DNA of 64,000 nt, from positions 1-64,000 of the forward strand of contig NZ_CDDH01000045.1 in the NCBI RefSeq assembly GCF_000819725.1, in the 5' to 3' direction. The notes beneath the pieces were generated by a model, which worked only from the letters and a program-made list of their open reading frames with translations, was not told where the DNA came from and did no database searches. This document shows positions 16,574 to 26,134 of the stretch, piece by piece. The stretch comes from Aeromonas australiensis (GTDB taxonomy: Bacteria; Pseudomonadota; Gammaproteobacteria; Enterobacterales; Aeromonadaceae). The position numbers and the translations under genes are program-made. Each line of letters starts with the position of its first letter. Position 1 is the stretch's first letter.

Positions 16574-17140
16574 TCATGTCAACTGGGAGACCTTGATGAT
16601 CTCGGCGATGCGACCCAGCATCCGCAGCGAGGTGTGATGCTCGGTGGCATCTGCGGCGGCGCAGGCATCCTCCAGAATGGTGATGGCGTAGTCCCGATCG
16701 TGACCATCTCGCGCTGCCGCCTGAATGGCCCAGCTGGTGCTCACCCCGCACAGATAGAGGTGATCGATATGGTTGGCTCGCAGCGCAGGCTCCAGCGCAG
16801 TGCCATAGAAGGGGCTGACCCTGGGCTTGGCCAGCACCAGATCACCGGGCTGCACATCGAGGTCTGCATGAAAATCGGTGCCGCTGTCGCAAAGTGAGAG
16901 GGCGCCCAGCTGATGGGCCCTGCCAAACATGGGAGAACCCTTGGGTTGCAGTTGATAACGGCTGTCGAAGCCGACCTTGATCAGCACCACCAGCCAGCCG
17001 TTGGCGCGGGCATGGGCCAGCGCCTGATTGGCGTGCCCAATGGCATCCTGCTCCAGCACATGGGCTGCAGAGGCGGCGATACGCCCGTCGGGATGGGCGA
17101 TATCGTTGATAAAATCGATCACCAGCAGTGCCTTGTTCAT
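16574..17140 (-). CDS. Isochorismatase-fold protein lacking the nucleophilic cysteine
   Basis: A 188-residue isochorismatase-like hydrolase domain. The catalytic Asp is in LLVIDFIND (Asp9) and the lysine in LVLAKPRVSPFYGT (Lys105). The third member of the usual triad, the Cys of GVSTxxC, is alanine here: LCGVSTSWAIQ, Ala138. Cysteine hydrolases such as nicotinamidase need that Cys, while true isochorismatases lack it. It is therefore not a standard cysteine amidohydrolase. The start at 17140 has AAGGAG eight bases ahead. Its stop faces the nitroreductase gene, and ubiF lies upstream on the same strand 50 bp away. Confidence 0.8.
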   Translation of the reverse strand: MNKALLVIDFINDIAHPDGRIAASAAHVLEQDAIGHANQALAHARANGWLVVLIKVGFDSRYQLQPKGSPMFGRAHQLGALSLCDSGTDFHADLDVQPGDLVLAKPRVSPFYGTALEPALRANHIDHLYLCGVSTSWAIQAAARDGHDRDYAITILEDACAAADATEHHTSLRMLGRIAEIIKVSQLT

Positions 17141-17189
17141 CACCTTTGCTCCTTCGCGCATTCAGCCCGCGCTATCTGGTGCCTGCCTG

Positions 17190-18353
17190 TCAAACCAGCC
17201 CCAGTGCATAGCGCAGCGCCATCTCCTTGAGCGGGCCTGCTTTGTCCGCCAGATTGAGGGCCAGATTGCGGGCCAACTTGAGGGGGCCAATCTCGTTGCT
17301 GAACACCCCATAGAAGAGATCCATCCCCGACTGCATCAGCAGGTTGTCAGGACGACGGCGCCGCTCGTAACGCTCGGCCAACGCCAGCTGATGCCAGTCG
17401 GCGCCAGCGCCTTGCAGCAGATCAGCCCAGCAGGCCACATCCTTGAAACCGAGGTTGACCCCCTGCCCCGCCAGCGGGTTGATGGTGTGGGCAGCATCGC
17501 CAAGCAGCACCACCCGACCGGCGTGATAGTCGTTGGCGTGGCGGCGCACCAGCGGGAAGCTCCCCTTGCCGGTGACGGTAAAGCCGCCGAGCCGACTCGG
17601 GAAGTGGCGGCGCACTTCGGCGGCAAGCCCTTCGTTGCTCATGGCAGCCAGCGCGCGGATCCGGGCCGGGCTGTCATACCACACCAGAGAGCCGTGCTGG
17701 CCTGGTAGTGGCAGGAAGGCGCGCGGGCCGCTCGGGGTGAACTGCTGCCAGGTGATATCTTCCTGCGCAAAGTCGGTGTCGATATTGATCAACATGCAGT
17801 GCTGGCGGTACTCGAAGCGCGATACGCCGATACCCGCCAGCTTGCGGGTGTGGGATTCGGCACCGTCGCAGGCCAGCACCCAGCGCGCGGCCAGTTCAGT
17901 GCCGTCATCCAGAGTCAGCACAGCTTCATCCGCACTCTGGCGCAGGCTGGTCACCGCCGCCGGGGTGTGGGTCTGGATGGTGGGAAAATCCTCCATCCGC
18001 TTGAGCAGGGCGAGCTGCACCAACCGGTTCTCGATGATGTAGCCAAGCTGGGGCAGGCCGAGGTCGGCGGCGTTAAAGCGGGTAGCAAAGCCATCCAGCT
18101 CCCAGGTCTCCAGCCGGCGATAGGGGCAGAGTCGCATCTGCTGCAGATGGTGCCAGGCACCGGCCTGCTCCAGCAGTGCCACCGAGGCCTGACTGATGGC
18201 GGAGACCCGCAGATCCAGCGGCTGCTCCGGCGCGTATTGCTCCGGCAGTTGGGTCTCGATAACCCGCACCGAGAGGCCCTGGGCCGCCAGCAGACAGGCG
18301 GTGGCGGCGCCCACCATGCCGGCGCCGACGATGGCGATATCACACTGTTCCAT
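17190..18353 (-). CDS. ubiF: 3-demethoxyubiquinol 3-hydroxylase
   Basis: A 387-residue FAD-dependent monooxygenase of the UbiH/UbiF/VisC family. It begins MEQCDIAIVGAGMVGAATA, the FAD ADP-binding fingerprint. The DG motif CDGAESHTRKLAGI and the GD motif VVLLGDAAHTINPLAGQGVN complete the set. UbiF carries out the C6 hydroxylation of the ubiquinone ring in aerobic growth. The family members are similar, and the UbiF call leans on its position divergent from miaB, which is the E. coli arrangement. The start at 18353 aligns with the family; 50 extra upstream residues would be non-homologous. Confidence 0.88.
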   Translation of the reverse strand: MEQCDIAIVGAGMVGAATACLLAAQGLSVRVIETQLPEQYAPEQPLDLRVSAISQASVALLEQAGAWHHLQQMRLCPYRRLETWELDGFATRFNAADLGLPQLGYIIENRLVQLALLKRMEDFPTIQTHTPAAVTSLRQSADEAVLTLDDGTELAARWVLACDGAESHTRKLAGIGVSRFEYRQHCMLINIDTDFAQEDITWQQFTPSGPRAFLPLPGQHGSLVWYDSPARIRALAAMSNEGLAAEVRRHFPSRLGGFTVTGKGSFPLVRRHANDYHAGRVVLLGDAAHTINPLAGQGVNLGFKDVACWADLLQGAGADWHQLALAERYERRRRPDNLLMQSGMDLFYGVFSNEIGPLKLARNLALNLADKAGPLKEMALRYALGLV

Positions 18354-18619
18354 ACATTTATTCCTGAAAGGGTGCGTCCGGCGACAGTGCCCGGACCTGA
18401 ACCGGATGGCTGCATGATAGCGCAAGGGCGCCTGATAAACAGTGAGGCAAATGGGGAATTGCTGCGTCAAATCAAGGAGAAAGCTTATTGAGCTTGCTGG
18501 CAACAGGTATCAGGTGAGCACCATTGCCAGCTGGATATTAGCTAGGCAGTATCAAGATTGCGGAGTAAAATGCCCGGTCCTTTGACCCATGCCAAATTCA
18601 AAACCAGTCAAGAGTAGCA

Positions 18620-20053
18620 ATGAGCAAGAAACTTCACATTAAAACCTGGGGCTGCCAGATGAACGAGTATGACTCGTCCAAAATGGCCGACCTGCTGGAT
18701 GCCAGCAATGGCTACACCCTTACCGAAGAGCCGGAAGAGGCAGACGTACTGCTGCTCAATACCTGCTCCATCCGCGAAAAGGCACAGGAAAAGGTGTTTC
18801 ACCAGCTGGGCCGCTGGAAAAAGCTCAAGGCCAACAAACCTGATCTGGTGATCGGTGTGGGTGGCTGCGTGGCCTCCCAGGAGGGGGATGCCATTCGTCA
18901 ACGTGCCCCCTATGTGGATATCGTGTTCGGCCCGCAGACCCTGCATCGCCTGCCTACCATGATCAAGCAGGTGCAGGAAGGTCGTGGCGCTCAGGTTGAC
19001 GTCAGCTTCCCCGAAATCGAAAAATTTGACCGCCTGCCCGAACCCCGTGCCGAAGGGGCCACTGCGTTCGTCTCCATCATGGAAGGCTGCTCCAAATACT
19101 GCTCCTTCTGCGTAGTGCCTTATACCCGTGGTGAAGAGGTGAGCCGACCGCTGGACGATGTACTCTACGAAATCGCCCAGCTCGCCCAGCAAGGTGTGCG
19201 CGAAGTCAACCTGCTCGGCCAGAACGTCAACGCCTGGCGGGGAGCCACCTTTGATGGCGGCACCAGCAGCTTTGCTGAACTGCTACGACTGGTGGCCGCC
19301 ATCGATGGCATCGACCGAATTCGTTACACCACCAGCCACCCCATCGAGTTCACCGATGACATCATCGAGGTCTACAAGGACACCCCGGAAGTGGTCAGTT
19401 TCCTGCACTTGCCGGTGCAAAGTGGCTCCGACCGTATCCTGACCATGATGAAGCGCCCCCATACCGTGCTGGAGTACAAATCCAAGTTACGTCGTCTGCG
19501 TGCAGCGCGCCCCGACATCACCATCAGCTCCGACTTTATCGTTGGCTTCCCGAATGAAACCGATGAGGATTTCGAGGCCACCATGAAGCTGATCGAGGAT
19601 GTGGGTTTCGACATGAGCTTCAGCTTCATCTACAGCCCACGCCCCGGAACACCGGCCGCCGACATGCCTGACGATGTCGACATGGAAGTGAAAAAAGCCC
19701 GTCTGGCCCGCCTGCAACACGCCATCAACAACCATGCGATGCAGATTGGTCGCGCCATGCTGGGCACCACCCAACGCATTCTGGTGGAAGGGCCCTCCAA
19801 GCTTGACCCGATGCAGCTGTGTGGCCGCACCGAGAACAACCGGGTGGTCAACTTCGAAGGCCCGCATACCCTGATCGGTGGTTTTGCCGACGTGGAGATC
19901 ACCGAGGTGCGTCCCAACTCATTGCGCGGCACCTTCCTCCGCGGCGAGAGCGAGATGAACCTGCGGGTGGCCACTGCCCCGAGCGACATTCTGGCCCGTC
20001 GTCCGGACAACGTGCCGGATGAGCTGGGCGTTGCCGCCTTTACCCCCCATTAA
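18620..20053 (+). CDS. miaB: tRNA-2-methylthio-N6-dimethylallyladenosine synthase
   Basis: A 477-residue radical-SAM methylthiotransferase that adds the 2-methylthio group to i6A37 of tRNAs reading UNN codons. The N-terminal UPF0004 domain carries cysteines in [22 protein letters not shown] and VGGCVASQE for the auxiliary 4Fe-4S cluster. The radical SAM motif is [18 protein letters not shown] (CxxxCxxC). A TRAM domain closes the protein near residues 375-440. It heads the run miaB-phoH-ybeY-corC-lnt. A GC-rich hairpin (20061-20087) separates it from phoH. Confidence 0.97.
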   Translation: MSKKLHIKTWGCQMNEYDSSKMADLLDASNGYTLTEEPEEADVLLLNTCSIREKAQEKVFHQLGRWKKLKANKPDLVIGVGGCVASQEGDAIRQRAPYVDIVFGPQTLHRLPTMIKQVQEGRGAQVDVSFPEIEKFDRLPEPRAEGATAFVSIMEGCSKYCSFCVVPYTRGEEVSRPLDDVLYEIAQLAQQGVREVNLLGQNVNAWRGATFDGGTSSFAELLRLVAAIDGIDRIRYTTSHPIEFTDDIIEVYKDTPEVVSFLHLPVQSGSDRILTMMKRPHTVLEYKSKLRRLRAARPDITISSDFIVGFPNETDEDFEATMKLIEDVGFDMSFSFIYSPRPGTPAADMPDDVDMEVKKARLARLQHAINNHAMQIGRAMLGTTQRILVEGPSKLDPMQLCGRTENNRVVNFEGPHTLIGGFADVEITEVRPNSLRGTFLRGESEMNLRVATAPSDILARRPDNVPDELGVAAFTPH

Positions 20054-20060
20054 TCCCCTC

Positions 20061-20087
20061 CTCCCCATTCGCCCGGCGGATGGGGAG
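20061..20087 (+). other. miaB-phoH intercistronic hairpin
   Basis: CTCCCCAT pairs with ATGGGGAG, and inside it CGCC pairs with GGCG, with no following T run. It probably protects or tunes the mRNA between the two cistrons rather than ending transcription. Confidence 0.5.
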
Positions 20088-20107
20088 CGCCTTGAGACGA
20101 GGATATT

Positions 20108-21196
20108 TTGAGCCGACACATCTCGACCCTGAATCTGCATCTGGAGCCCGCCGACAACCAGCGCCTTGCCAGCCTGTGTGGCCCCTTCGATGACAACATC
20201 AAGCAGCTGGAGCGCCGCCTCGGCGTCGAGATCAGCTACCGTGACAGCCACTTCCAGCTGGTGGGCAAACCGGCCCAGCTGGATGCCGCCGCCGTCATCC
20301 TCAAGCACCTCTATGTGGAAACCCAGCCCCTCAAGGGTGGCAAGGTGACTGACATCACCCCCGACATGGTCCATCTGGCCATTTCGGAGTCGCGGGTGCT
20401 GGAGCAGGATGACGAACCGGCACCGAGCATCCCCTATGGCAAGGAGGTGACGGTCAAGACCAAGCGCGGTCTCATCAAGCCACGCAGCCCAAATCAGGCC
20501 CAGTACATCGCCAATATCGTGCGCCACGACATCTGCTTCGGCATCGGCCCGGCCGGTACCGGCAAGACCTATCTTGCGGTGGCGGCGGCGGTGGATGCGC
20601 TTGAGCGTCAGGAGATCCGCCGCATTCTGCTGACCCGTCCGGCGGTGGAAGCGGGAGAAAAGCTGGGCTTCCTGCCTGGTGATCTCTCCCAGAAGGTGGA
20701 TCCTTACCTGCGCCCGCTCTACGACGCCCTGTTCGAGATGCTGGGCTTTGAGCGGGTCGAGAAGCTGATGGAACGCAACATCATCGAGGTGGCGCCGCTC
20801 GCCTATATGCGCGGAAGAACCCTCAATGACGCCTTTATCATTCTCGATGAGGCCCAGAACACCACCACCGAGCAGATGAAGATGTTCCTGACCCGCATCG
20901 GCTTCAACTCCAAGGCGGTGGTCACCGGTGACATCACCCAGGTAGACCTGCCGCGCAACGCCAAATCCGGCCTGCGCCACGCGCTGGAAGTGCTGCCAGG
21001 GGTCGATGGTCTGTCGTTCAACTTCTTCGAATCCAAAGACGTGGTGCGCCACCCGGTGGTGGCCCGCATCGTGCAGGCTTACGAGGCATTCGATGCCCAA
21101 CAGGCCGCTGCTAAAGCCGCCCACCATTCTGGCAAAGAGAGCACCGGCAAACAGGTCATCGACAACGAAAGTACCAGCAAAGAGAGCGAGCAATGA
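20108..21196 (+). CDS. ybeZ: PhoH-like ATPase
   Basis: A 362-residue PhoH-family protein. Residues 1-110 form an N-terminal KH/R3H-like region; the ATPase core has Walker [12 protein letters not shown] and Walker [12 protein letters not shown]. The family couples ATP hydrolysis to RNA work, and in E. coli YbeZ binds YbeY. The start is TTG at 20108 with GAGGA seven bases ahead. The 3' end overlaps ybeY by 4 bp (ATGA). The last 20 residues are Ser/Lys/Glu rich and unstructured. Confidence 0.93.
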   Translation: MSRHISTLNLHLEPADNQRLASLCGPFDDNIKQLERRLGVEISYRDSHFQLVGKPAQLDAAAVILKHLYVETQPLKGGKVTDITPDMVHLAISESRVLEQDDEPAPSIPYGKEVTVKTKRGLIKPRSPNQAQYIANIVRHDICFGIGPAGTGKTYLAVAAAVDALERQEIRRILLTRPAVEAGEKLGFLPGDLSQKVDPYLRPLYDALFEMLGFERVEKLMERNIIEVAPLAYMRGRTLNDAFIILDEAQNTTTEQMKMFLTRIGFNSKAVVTGDITQVDLPRNAKSGLRHALEVLPGVDGLSFNFFESKDVVRHPVVARIVQAYEAFDAQQAAAKAAHHSGKESTGKQVIDNESTSKESEQ

Positions 21197-21657
21197 GCGT
21201 CACCCTGGATCTGCAGCTGGCCAGCGCCAGCACTGACGGCCTGCCCACCGAAGCCCAACTGCAAGGCTGGCTCGACGGCACCCTTCTCGGCTTCCAGCAA
21301 GAGGCTGAAGTGACGGTGCGCATCGTCGACGAGGCGGAGAGCAACGAACTCAACCTCACCTATCGCGGCAAGGACAAGCCCACCAACGTGCTCTCCTTCC
21401 CGTTCGAGGCGCCGCCCGGTCTGGAGCTGCCACTGCTCGGCGATCTGGTGATCTGCCGCCAGGTGGTGGAACGGGAAGCACAAGAGCAGGGCAAGCCCCT
21501 CATGGCCCACTGGGCCCACATGGTTGTGCACGGCAGTCTGCATCTGCTAGGTTATGACCATATCGAGGATGAGGAAGCCGAAGAGATGGAAGCCCTTGAG
21601 CGCGACATCATGCAAGAACTGGGCTTTGCCGACCCTTATCTGGACGACGAAGAGTAA
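21193..21657 (+). CDS. ybeY: Endoribonuclease YbeY (16S rRNA maturation)
   Basis: A 154-residue metal-dependent single-strand endoribonuclease needed for 16S rRNA 3'-end maturation and 70S quality control. The zinc motif is complete: [15 protein letters not shown] (H3xH5xH pattern), preceded by the family segment [20 protein letters not shown]. It overlaps the end of ybeZ by 4 bp, so translation is probably coupled. Confidence 0.96.
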   Translation: MSVTLDLQLASASTDGLPTEAQLQGWLDGTLLGFQQEAEVTVRIVDEAESNELNLTYRGKDKPTNVLSFPFEAPPGLELPLLGDLVICRQVVEREAQEQGKPLMAHWAHMVVHGSLHLLGYDHIEDEEAEEMEALERDIMQELGFADPYLDDEE

Positions 21658-21750
21658 ACCGCGGGATGGTCATCGCCTTGAAACAGGCTGTGCTCATCCT
21701 TATATACCTAACAACTTCAAGTGTATCCACGCGAGTAACCAAGAGAGAAA

Positions 21751-22635
21751 ATGGCCGACGATCACCCTAGTACCGGCTCGCCGAAGAAAACCTGGCTCGA
21801 CAAACTCAGCCAACTTTTCCAGGGCGAGCCAAAAGACCGCAATGATTTGGTCGATGTGATAGCCGATGCGGAAGAACGCGACCTTATCGATCAGGACACC
21901 AAGGACATGATCGAGGGAGTACTGGAGATCGCCGATCTTCGGGTACGCGATATCATGATCCCCCGCTCCCAGATGGTCACCATCGAGAAATCCCAACCGG
22001 TAGATGCAATCCTGCCGCTGATCATCGAGTCGGGCCACTCCCGCTTCCCGGTGATCAACGAGGACAAGGACCATGTAGAGGGCATTCTGCTCGCCAAGGA
22101 CCTGCTCCCCTTCGGGTTTGGCGGCCACCATGCCAGCGAGCCGCTACAGCTTGAGAAGATCCTGCGCCCCACGGTGATCGTCCCCGAAAGCAAGCGGGTT
22201 GACCGCCTGCTCAAGGAGTTTCGTGAAGAGCGCTACCACATGGCCATCGTTGTGGATGAATTTGGTGGCGTCTCCGGTCTGGTGACCATCGAAGACATAC
22301 TGGAACTGATCGTTGGCGAGATTGACGATGAGTTTGACGACATCGAGGATGAGCCGGACGAAATCCGCCGCCTCAGCAAGCGGGTCTTCTCGGTGAGCGC
22401 ACTCACCGAGATCGAGGATTTCAACGACTTCTTCGGCACGAAATTCAGCGATGAAGAGGTGGATACCGTCGGCGGCCTGGTGATGCACGCCTTTAGCCAC
22501 CTGCCCAAGAAGGGCGAAGAGATTGAGCTGGATGGCTACCTGTTCAAGGTGATGCACGCTGACAAGCGTCGCCTGCAACAGTTGCAGGTGAAGATCCCCG
22601 AGCAGCACACGGCAGCGCAATCCGAGCCGCAGTAA
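21751..22635 (+). CDS. ybeX: CNNM/CorC family protein (CBS domains, magnesium and cobalt efflux)
   Basis: A 294-residue soluble protein. Two CBS domains occupy about residues 65-190 (IMIPRSQMVTIEKSQPVDAI, then VVDEFGGVSGLVTIEDILE), and a CorC/HlyC C-terminal domain follows to about residue 280. There are no membrane helices, unlike the full CNNM transporters. E. coli YbeX (CorC) has been linked to Mg/Co efflux and, with YbeY, to ribosome metabolism. It is the fourth gene of the miaB cluster. The gap to ybeY is 93 bp. Confidence 0.93.
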   Translation: MADDHPSTGSPKKTWLDKLSQLFQGEPKDRNDLVDVIADAEERDLIDQDTKDMIEGVLEIADLRVRDIMIPRSQMVTIEKSQPVDAILPLIIESGHSRFPVINEDKDHVEGILLAKDLLPFGFGGHHASEPLQLEKILRPTVIVPESKRVDRLLKEFREERYHMAIVVDEFGGVSGLVTIEDILELIVGEIDDEFDDIEDEPDEIRRLSKRVFSVSALTEIEDFNDFFGTKFSDEEVDTVGGLVMHAFSHLPKKGEEIELDGYLFKVMHADKRRLQQLQVKIPEQHTAAQSEPQ

Positions 22636-22658
22636 ACAAATTCGCTCTATATATGAAA

Positions 22659-22683
22659 CAACGCCCCGACCTCGGGGCGTTGT
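22659..22683 (+). other. Stem-loop after ybeX
   Basis: CAACGCCCCGA pairs with TCGGGGCGTTG around CC. No T run follows (TGTGC), so it may slow or partly end transcription ahead of lnt, or act as a processing site. Confidence 0.45.
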
Positions 22684-22783
22684 GCTATCTGCAACCGGCA
22701 TCGAGGCTCGCCGTTGCCCCACTTACAGGTTAAGATACCGGCCATTCGACCCCAGTTGCACCCCAAGACGAGCACAATCGCCC

Positions 22784-24328
22784 GTGAAATCATCTCCCGT
22801 TACATCAAGAATCCTGTTGAGCCTCAGTGCGCTGGCCTGTGGCGCCATCGCTGTGCTGGCCTTCTCCCCCTTCGGCTACTGGCCGCTGGTGATCCCCTCC
22901 CTGCTTGGCCTCTACGCCCTGCTGGACAAAGCTACGCCGAAACAGGCTGCTTGGCGCGGTTTTGGCTATGCCATGGGACTCTTTTTGCCGGGACTGTGGT
23001 GGATCCATGTCAGCATGACCGAGTTTGGTGGCATCCCGCTACCGGTCGCCTTTGTGCTGCTGACCGGGCTCTCCGCCTATCTGGCGCTCTACCCGACGCT
23101 CGCCTGCTGGGCCTTTGCCCGCTTTTTTAGCAGCCGGCACTGGAGCCGCTGGCTGCTCGCTTTTCCGGCCCTCTGGTTGGTTGCTGACTGGCTGCGTGGC
23201 TGGGTGATGACCGGCTTCCCCTGGCTCTGGTTTGGCTACAGCCAGATCGACGGCCCCCTCAAGGGCTTTGCCCCCATTCTCGGGGTGCAGGGCATCACCC
23301 TTGCTCTGCTGTTCTGTGCTTCCGCTATCTGGCTGGTGTGGAAGTCCCGCTCCCCGCTCTGGCTGGCGGTGCCAGCCCTACTGGTGGCGGGTGCCCACGG
23401 TCTGATGCAGCTCAACTGGGTGACCCGTGGCGAGCCGGTCAAGGTGGCGCTGGTGCAGGGCAATATCGCCCAGTCCCTCAAGTGGGATCCGGAGGTGTTG
23501 GCCCCCACGGTGCGCGCTTATCAGGACTTGAGCCGCGAGAATCAGGATGCCGATATCATCGTCTGGCCGGAGTCAGCGATCCCGGCGCTCGAGAAGACCA
23601 TGGGTCCCTATCTGGAAAACCTCGACAAGGCGATGAAGGTGAACGACACCGGCCTGCTGGCGGGGATCATCCACTACGACGAGCAGCAACAGCGCTTCTA
23701 CAATACCGTGCTCGGCATGGGGGTGCAGGATGCAGATGGCAAGGAGTCCTACTTCTACAACCACCCAAACCGCTACAACAAATACCACCTGCTGCCCATC
23801 GGCGAGTTCGTGCCGTTTGAAGATCTGCTGCGCCCCATCGCCCCCTTCTTCAACCTGCCGATGTCCTCCTTCAGCCGGGGCGATGAAATTCAGCCCAACC
23901 TGATCGCCAGGGGGCTCAAGTTTGCGGCCGCCATCTGTTACGAGATCATCTTCCCGGAGGAAGTGCGCCGCAACGTCAATGCCGATACCGACTTCCTGCT
24001 GACCGTCTCCAACGACGCCTGGTTTGGCACCAGCATCGGCCCCTGGCAACATATGGAGATAGCACGGATGCGCGCGCTGGAGCTGGCCCGTCCGCTGCTG
24101 CGGGCGACCAACACCGGCATCACGGTGGCCACCGAGATCGATGGCAGCATCATAGGCCAGATCCCGCAGTTTGAAGCGGGTGTGCTGCGCAGCGAAGTAC
24201 GTCCAGCCCACGGCGCAACCCCCTACCTGCGCTTTGGCAACTGGCCTCTCTACGGCCTGACTGCTCTGCTGCTGGGACTGGCGCTGGCGCTGCGCCCAAA
24301 GGCTCACCCCTGGGCCCGCGAGCTGTAA
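22784..24328 (+). CDS. lnt: Apolipoprotein N-acyltransferase
   Basis: A 514-residue inner-membrane enzyme that adds the third acyl chain to lipoproteins. About seven membrane segments (residues 8-190 and one at the C-terminus) flank a periplasmic nitrilase-like domain. The Glu-Lys-Cys triad is visible as VWPESAIPA, the lysine in NKYHLLPIGEFVPFE, and FAAAICYEIIFPEE. The start is taken as GTG 22784 because the preceding 34 codons cross a stem-loop and have no membrane character, while the segment from VKSSPVTSRILLSLS aligns with known Lnt starts. No strong ribosome site is seen there. Confidence 0.95.
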   Translation: MKSSPVTSRILLSLSALACGAIAVLAFSPFGYWPLVIPSLLGLYALLDKATPKQAAWRGFGYAMGLFLPGLWWIHVSMTEFGGIPLPVAFVLLTGLSAYLALYPTLACWAFARFFSSRHWSRWLLAFPALWLVADWLRGWVMTGFPWLWFGYSQIDGPLKGFAPILGVQGITLALLFCASAIWLVWKSRSPLWLAVPALLVAGAHGLMQLNWVTRGEPVKVALVQGNIAQSLKWDPEVLAPTVRAYQDLSRENQDADIIVWPESAIPALEKTMGPYLENLDKAMKVNDTGLLAGIIHYDEQQQRFYNTVLGMGVQDADGKESYFYNHPNRYNKYHLLPIGEFVPFEDLLRPIAPFFNLPMSSFSRGDEIQPNLIARGLKFAAAICYEIIFPEEVRRNVNADTDFLLTVSNDAWFGTSIGPWQHMEIARMRALELARPLLRATNTGITVATEIDGSIIGQIPQFEAGVLRSEVRPAHGATPYLRFGNWPLYGLTALLLGLALALRPKAHPWAREL

Positions 24329-24346
24329 CAGCCATCTGCCATCCAC

Positions 24347-24386
24347 GATAAACATCGAGGCGCCCACAGGCGCCTCGATGTTTATC
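24347..24386. terminator. Bidirectional stem-loop between lnt and recJ
   Basis: An 18-bp perfect inverted repeat, GATAAACATCGAGGCGCC and its complement, around CACA separates the convergent lnt and recJ genes. There is no long T run on either side, but the stem is very stable. Confidence 0.75.
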
Positions 24387-24403
24387 ATGTACAGGAAACT
24401 GGC

Positions 24404-26134
24404 TTAACCACCAGCGGCTTCCAGATGCTCCACCAGCAGCTGCACGCTGCGGTTGCCGCGCCACTCGTTGACGTCGAGCCGGTAGACCAGCCGCACCCGT
24501 TTTACCGAGGCATCGGGCCAGCGCTTGAGATCAACCCCGAAGGCGATGGCATCCACCGCGTGGCCGGAATCCGTGGTCAGCATCATCTTGAGGTGCTTCT
24601 CCCCCACCAGCCGCTGCTGCACCAGCACGAATTCGCCGTCAAACAGTGGCTCGGGGAAGGCCTGACCCCAGGGGCCGGACGCGCGGATCAGCTCTGCCAG
24701 CTCCAGACTCAGTTCATCGGGCAGCAGCTCGCCATCGGTGAGCAGCACCCCGGTCAACAGCTCCGGCGTCACCAGCTCACTAATAACTGCCTCAAATGCC
24801 CGACCGAACGCCTCGATATTAGCCTTGGGCAGGGTCAGCCCGGCCGCCATGGCGTGACCGCCAAACTTGCCCATCAGGCCCGGATGGCGGGTGTCGAGCA
24901 GTTCGAGTGCATCGCGCAAGTGCACCCCCGGGATGGAGCGGCCGGAGCCCTTGAGCTCGGTCTCGCTGCTTTCGGCAAAGGCAATAACCGGGCGGTAGTA
25001 CTGCTCTTTCACTTTTGAGGCCACCAGCCCCACCACCCCCTGATGCCACTCGTCCCGGTGCAGCACGATGCCGGAGGGCACCTCGCCGTCGCGAAAACGG
25101 ATCTGCTCCAGGGTGGCGAGCGCCTCCTGCTGCATCCCCTGCTCGATCTCCTTGCGCTCCTGGTTAAGGCTGTCCATCTCGGCCGCGAGCTGGCGCGCCA
25201 GGTTGATGTCGTCGCAGAGCAGGCAGGCGACCCCGAGCGACATGTCGTCGAGCCGGCCCACCGCATTGAGGCGCGGCCCCAGCGCAAAGCCGAGATCGGC
25301 GGCGCACAGACGACGACCGTCGCGGCCCGACACGTCCACCAGCGCCTGGATGCCGGGGCGGCAACGGCCGGCCCGGATCCGCTGCAAGCCCTGATGGACC
25401 AGAATGCGGTTGTTGCCATCGAGGGCCACCACGTCGGCCACGGTGCCGAGGGCCACCAGATCGAGGTAATCAGCCACGTTGGGGGCGCGCAGCCCCTGAC
25501 GTTCATACCAGCCGCTCTGGCGCAGATGGGTGTTGAGGGCCGCCATCAGATAGAAGGCGACCCCGACCCCGGCCAGCGACTTGGAGGGGAAGTCGCAGCC
25601 ATGCTGGTTGGGGTTCACTATCGCGTCGGCGTCAGGCAGTTCCAGGCCCGGCAAATGGTGATCGGTAACCAGTACCTGCATGCCGGCCGCCTTGGCCGCC
25701 GCCACCCCGGCGATGCTGGAGATGCCGTTGTCCACCGTGATCAGGAACTCGGCGCCACGGGCCACCGCTAATTCAACGATCTCGGGGGTGAGGCCATAAC
25801 CGAACTCGAAGCGGTTGGGCACCAGAAAATCGATGTGGCGACCGCCCATGGCGCGCAGGGCCAGCACGCACAGCGCCGAACTAGTGGCGCCGTCGCAGTC
25901 GAAGTCACCGACAATCAGGATCCGTTTCTGGGCAGTCAGGGCATCCGCCAGCAGCAGTACCGCCTGCTCCATGCCATGGAGGCGCTGGGGCGGCAACAGC
26001 TGGCTGGCGCTGCGCTCCAGCAGGGCAGGATCGGCTACGCCACGGCTGGCGAAGATTTGGCGAAGCAGGGGATGCAAGGTGGCAGGCAGATGAGAATCAT
26101 CAACTCGCGGACGACGACGAATGTGCAGAGGCAT
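24404..26134 (-). CDS. recJ: Single-stranded-DNA-specific exonuclease RecJ
   Basis: A 576-residue 5'-3' exonuclease used in RecF-pathway recombination and mismatch repair. The DHH phosphoesterase motifs are present: ILIVGDFDCDGATSSAL (DxD), the ITVDNGIS strand, VTDHHLPG and the DHHA1 region GKFGGHAMAAGLTL. The N-terminus aligns with E. coli RecJ (IRRRPRVDDSH). ATG 26134 is preferred to the TTG before it. The first 35 bp overlap the end of the upstream dsbC-like gene, so the two are probably translated together. In E. coli recJ is followed by prfB-lysS; here those lie 30 kb away. Confidence 0.97.
   Translation of the reverse strand: MPLHIRRRPRVDDSHLPATLHPLLRQIFASRGVADPALLERSASQLLPPQRLHGMEQAVLLLADALTAQKRILIVGDFDCDGATSSALCVLALRAMGGRHIDFLVPNRFEFGYGLTPEIVELAVARGAEFLITVDNGISSIAGVAAAKAAGMQVLVTDHHLPGLELPDADAIVNPNQHGCDFPSKSLAGVGVAFYLMAALNTHLRQSGWYERQGLRAPNVADYLDLVALGTVADVVALDGNNRILVHQGLQRIRAGRCRPGIQALVDVSGRDGRRLCAADLGFALGPRLNAVGRLDDMSLGVACLLCDDINLARQLAAEMDSLNQERKEIEQGMQQEALATLEQIRFRDGEVPSGIVLHRDEWHQGVVGLVASKVKEQYYRPVIAFAESSETELKGSGRSIPGVHLRDALELLDTRHPGLMGKFGGHAMAAGLTLPKANIEAFGRAFEAVISELVTPELLTGVLLTDGELLPDELSLELAELIRASGPWGQAFPEPLFDGEFVLVQQRLVGEKHLKMMLTTDSGHAVDAIAFGVDLKRWPDASVKRVRLVYRLDVNEWRGNRSVQLLVEHLEAAGG

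Noticed and set aside
16574-17140. Nicotinamidase (pncA)
   Set aside because: The catalytic Cys and the zinc-binding Asp/His set of PncA are not seen.
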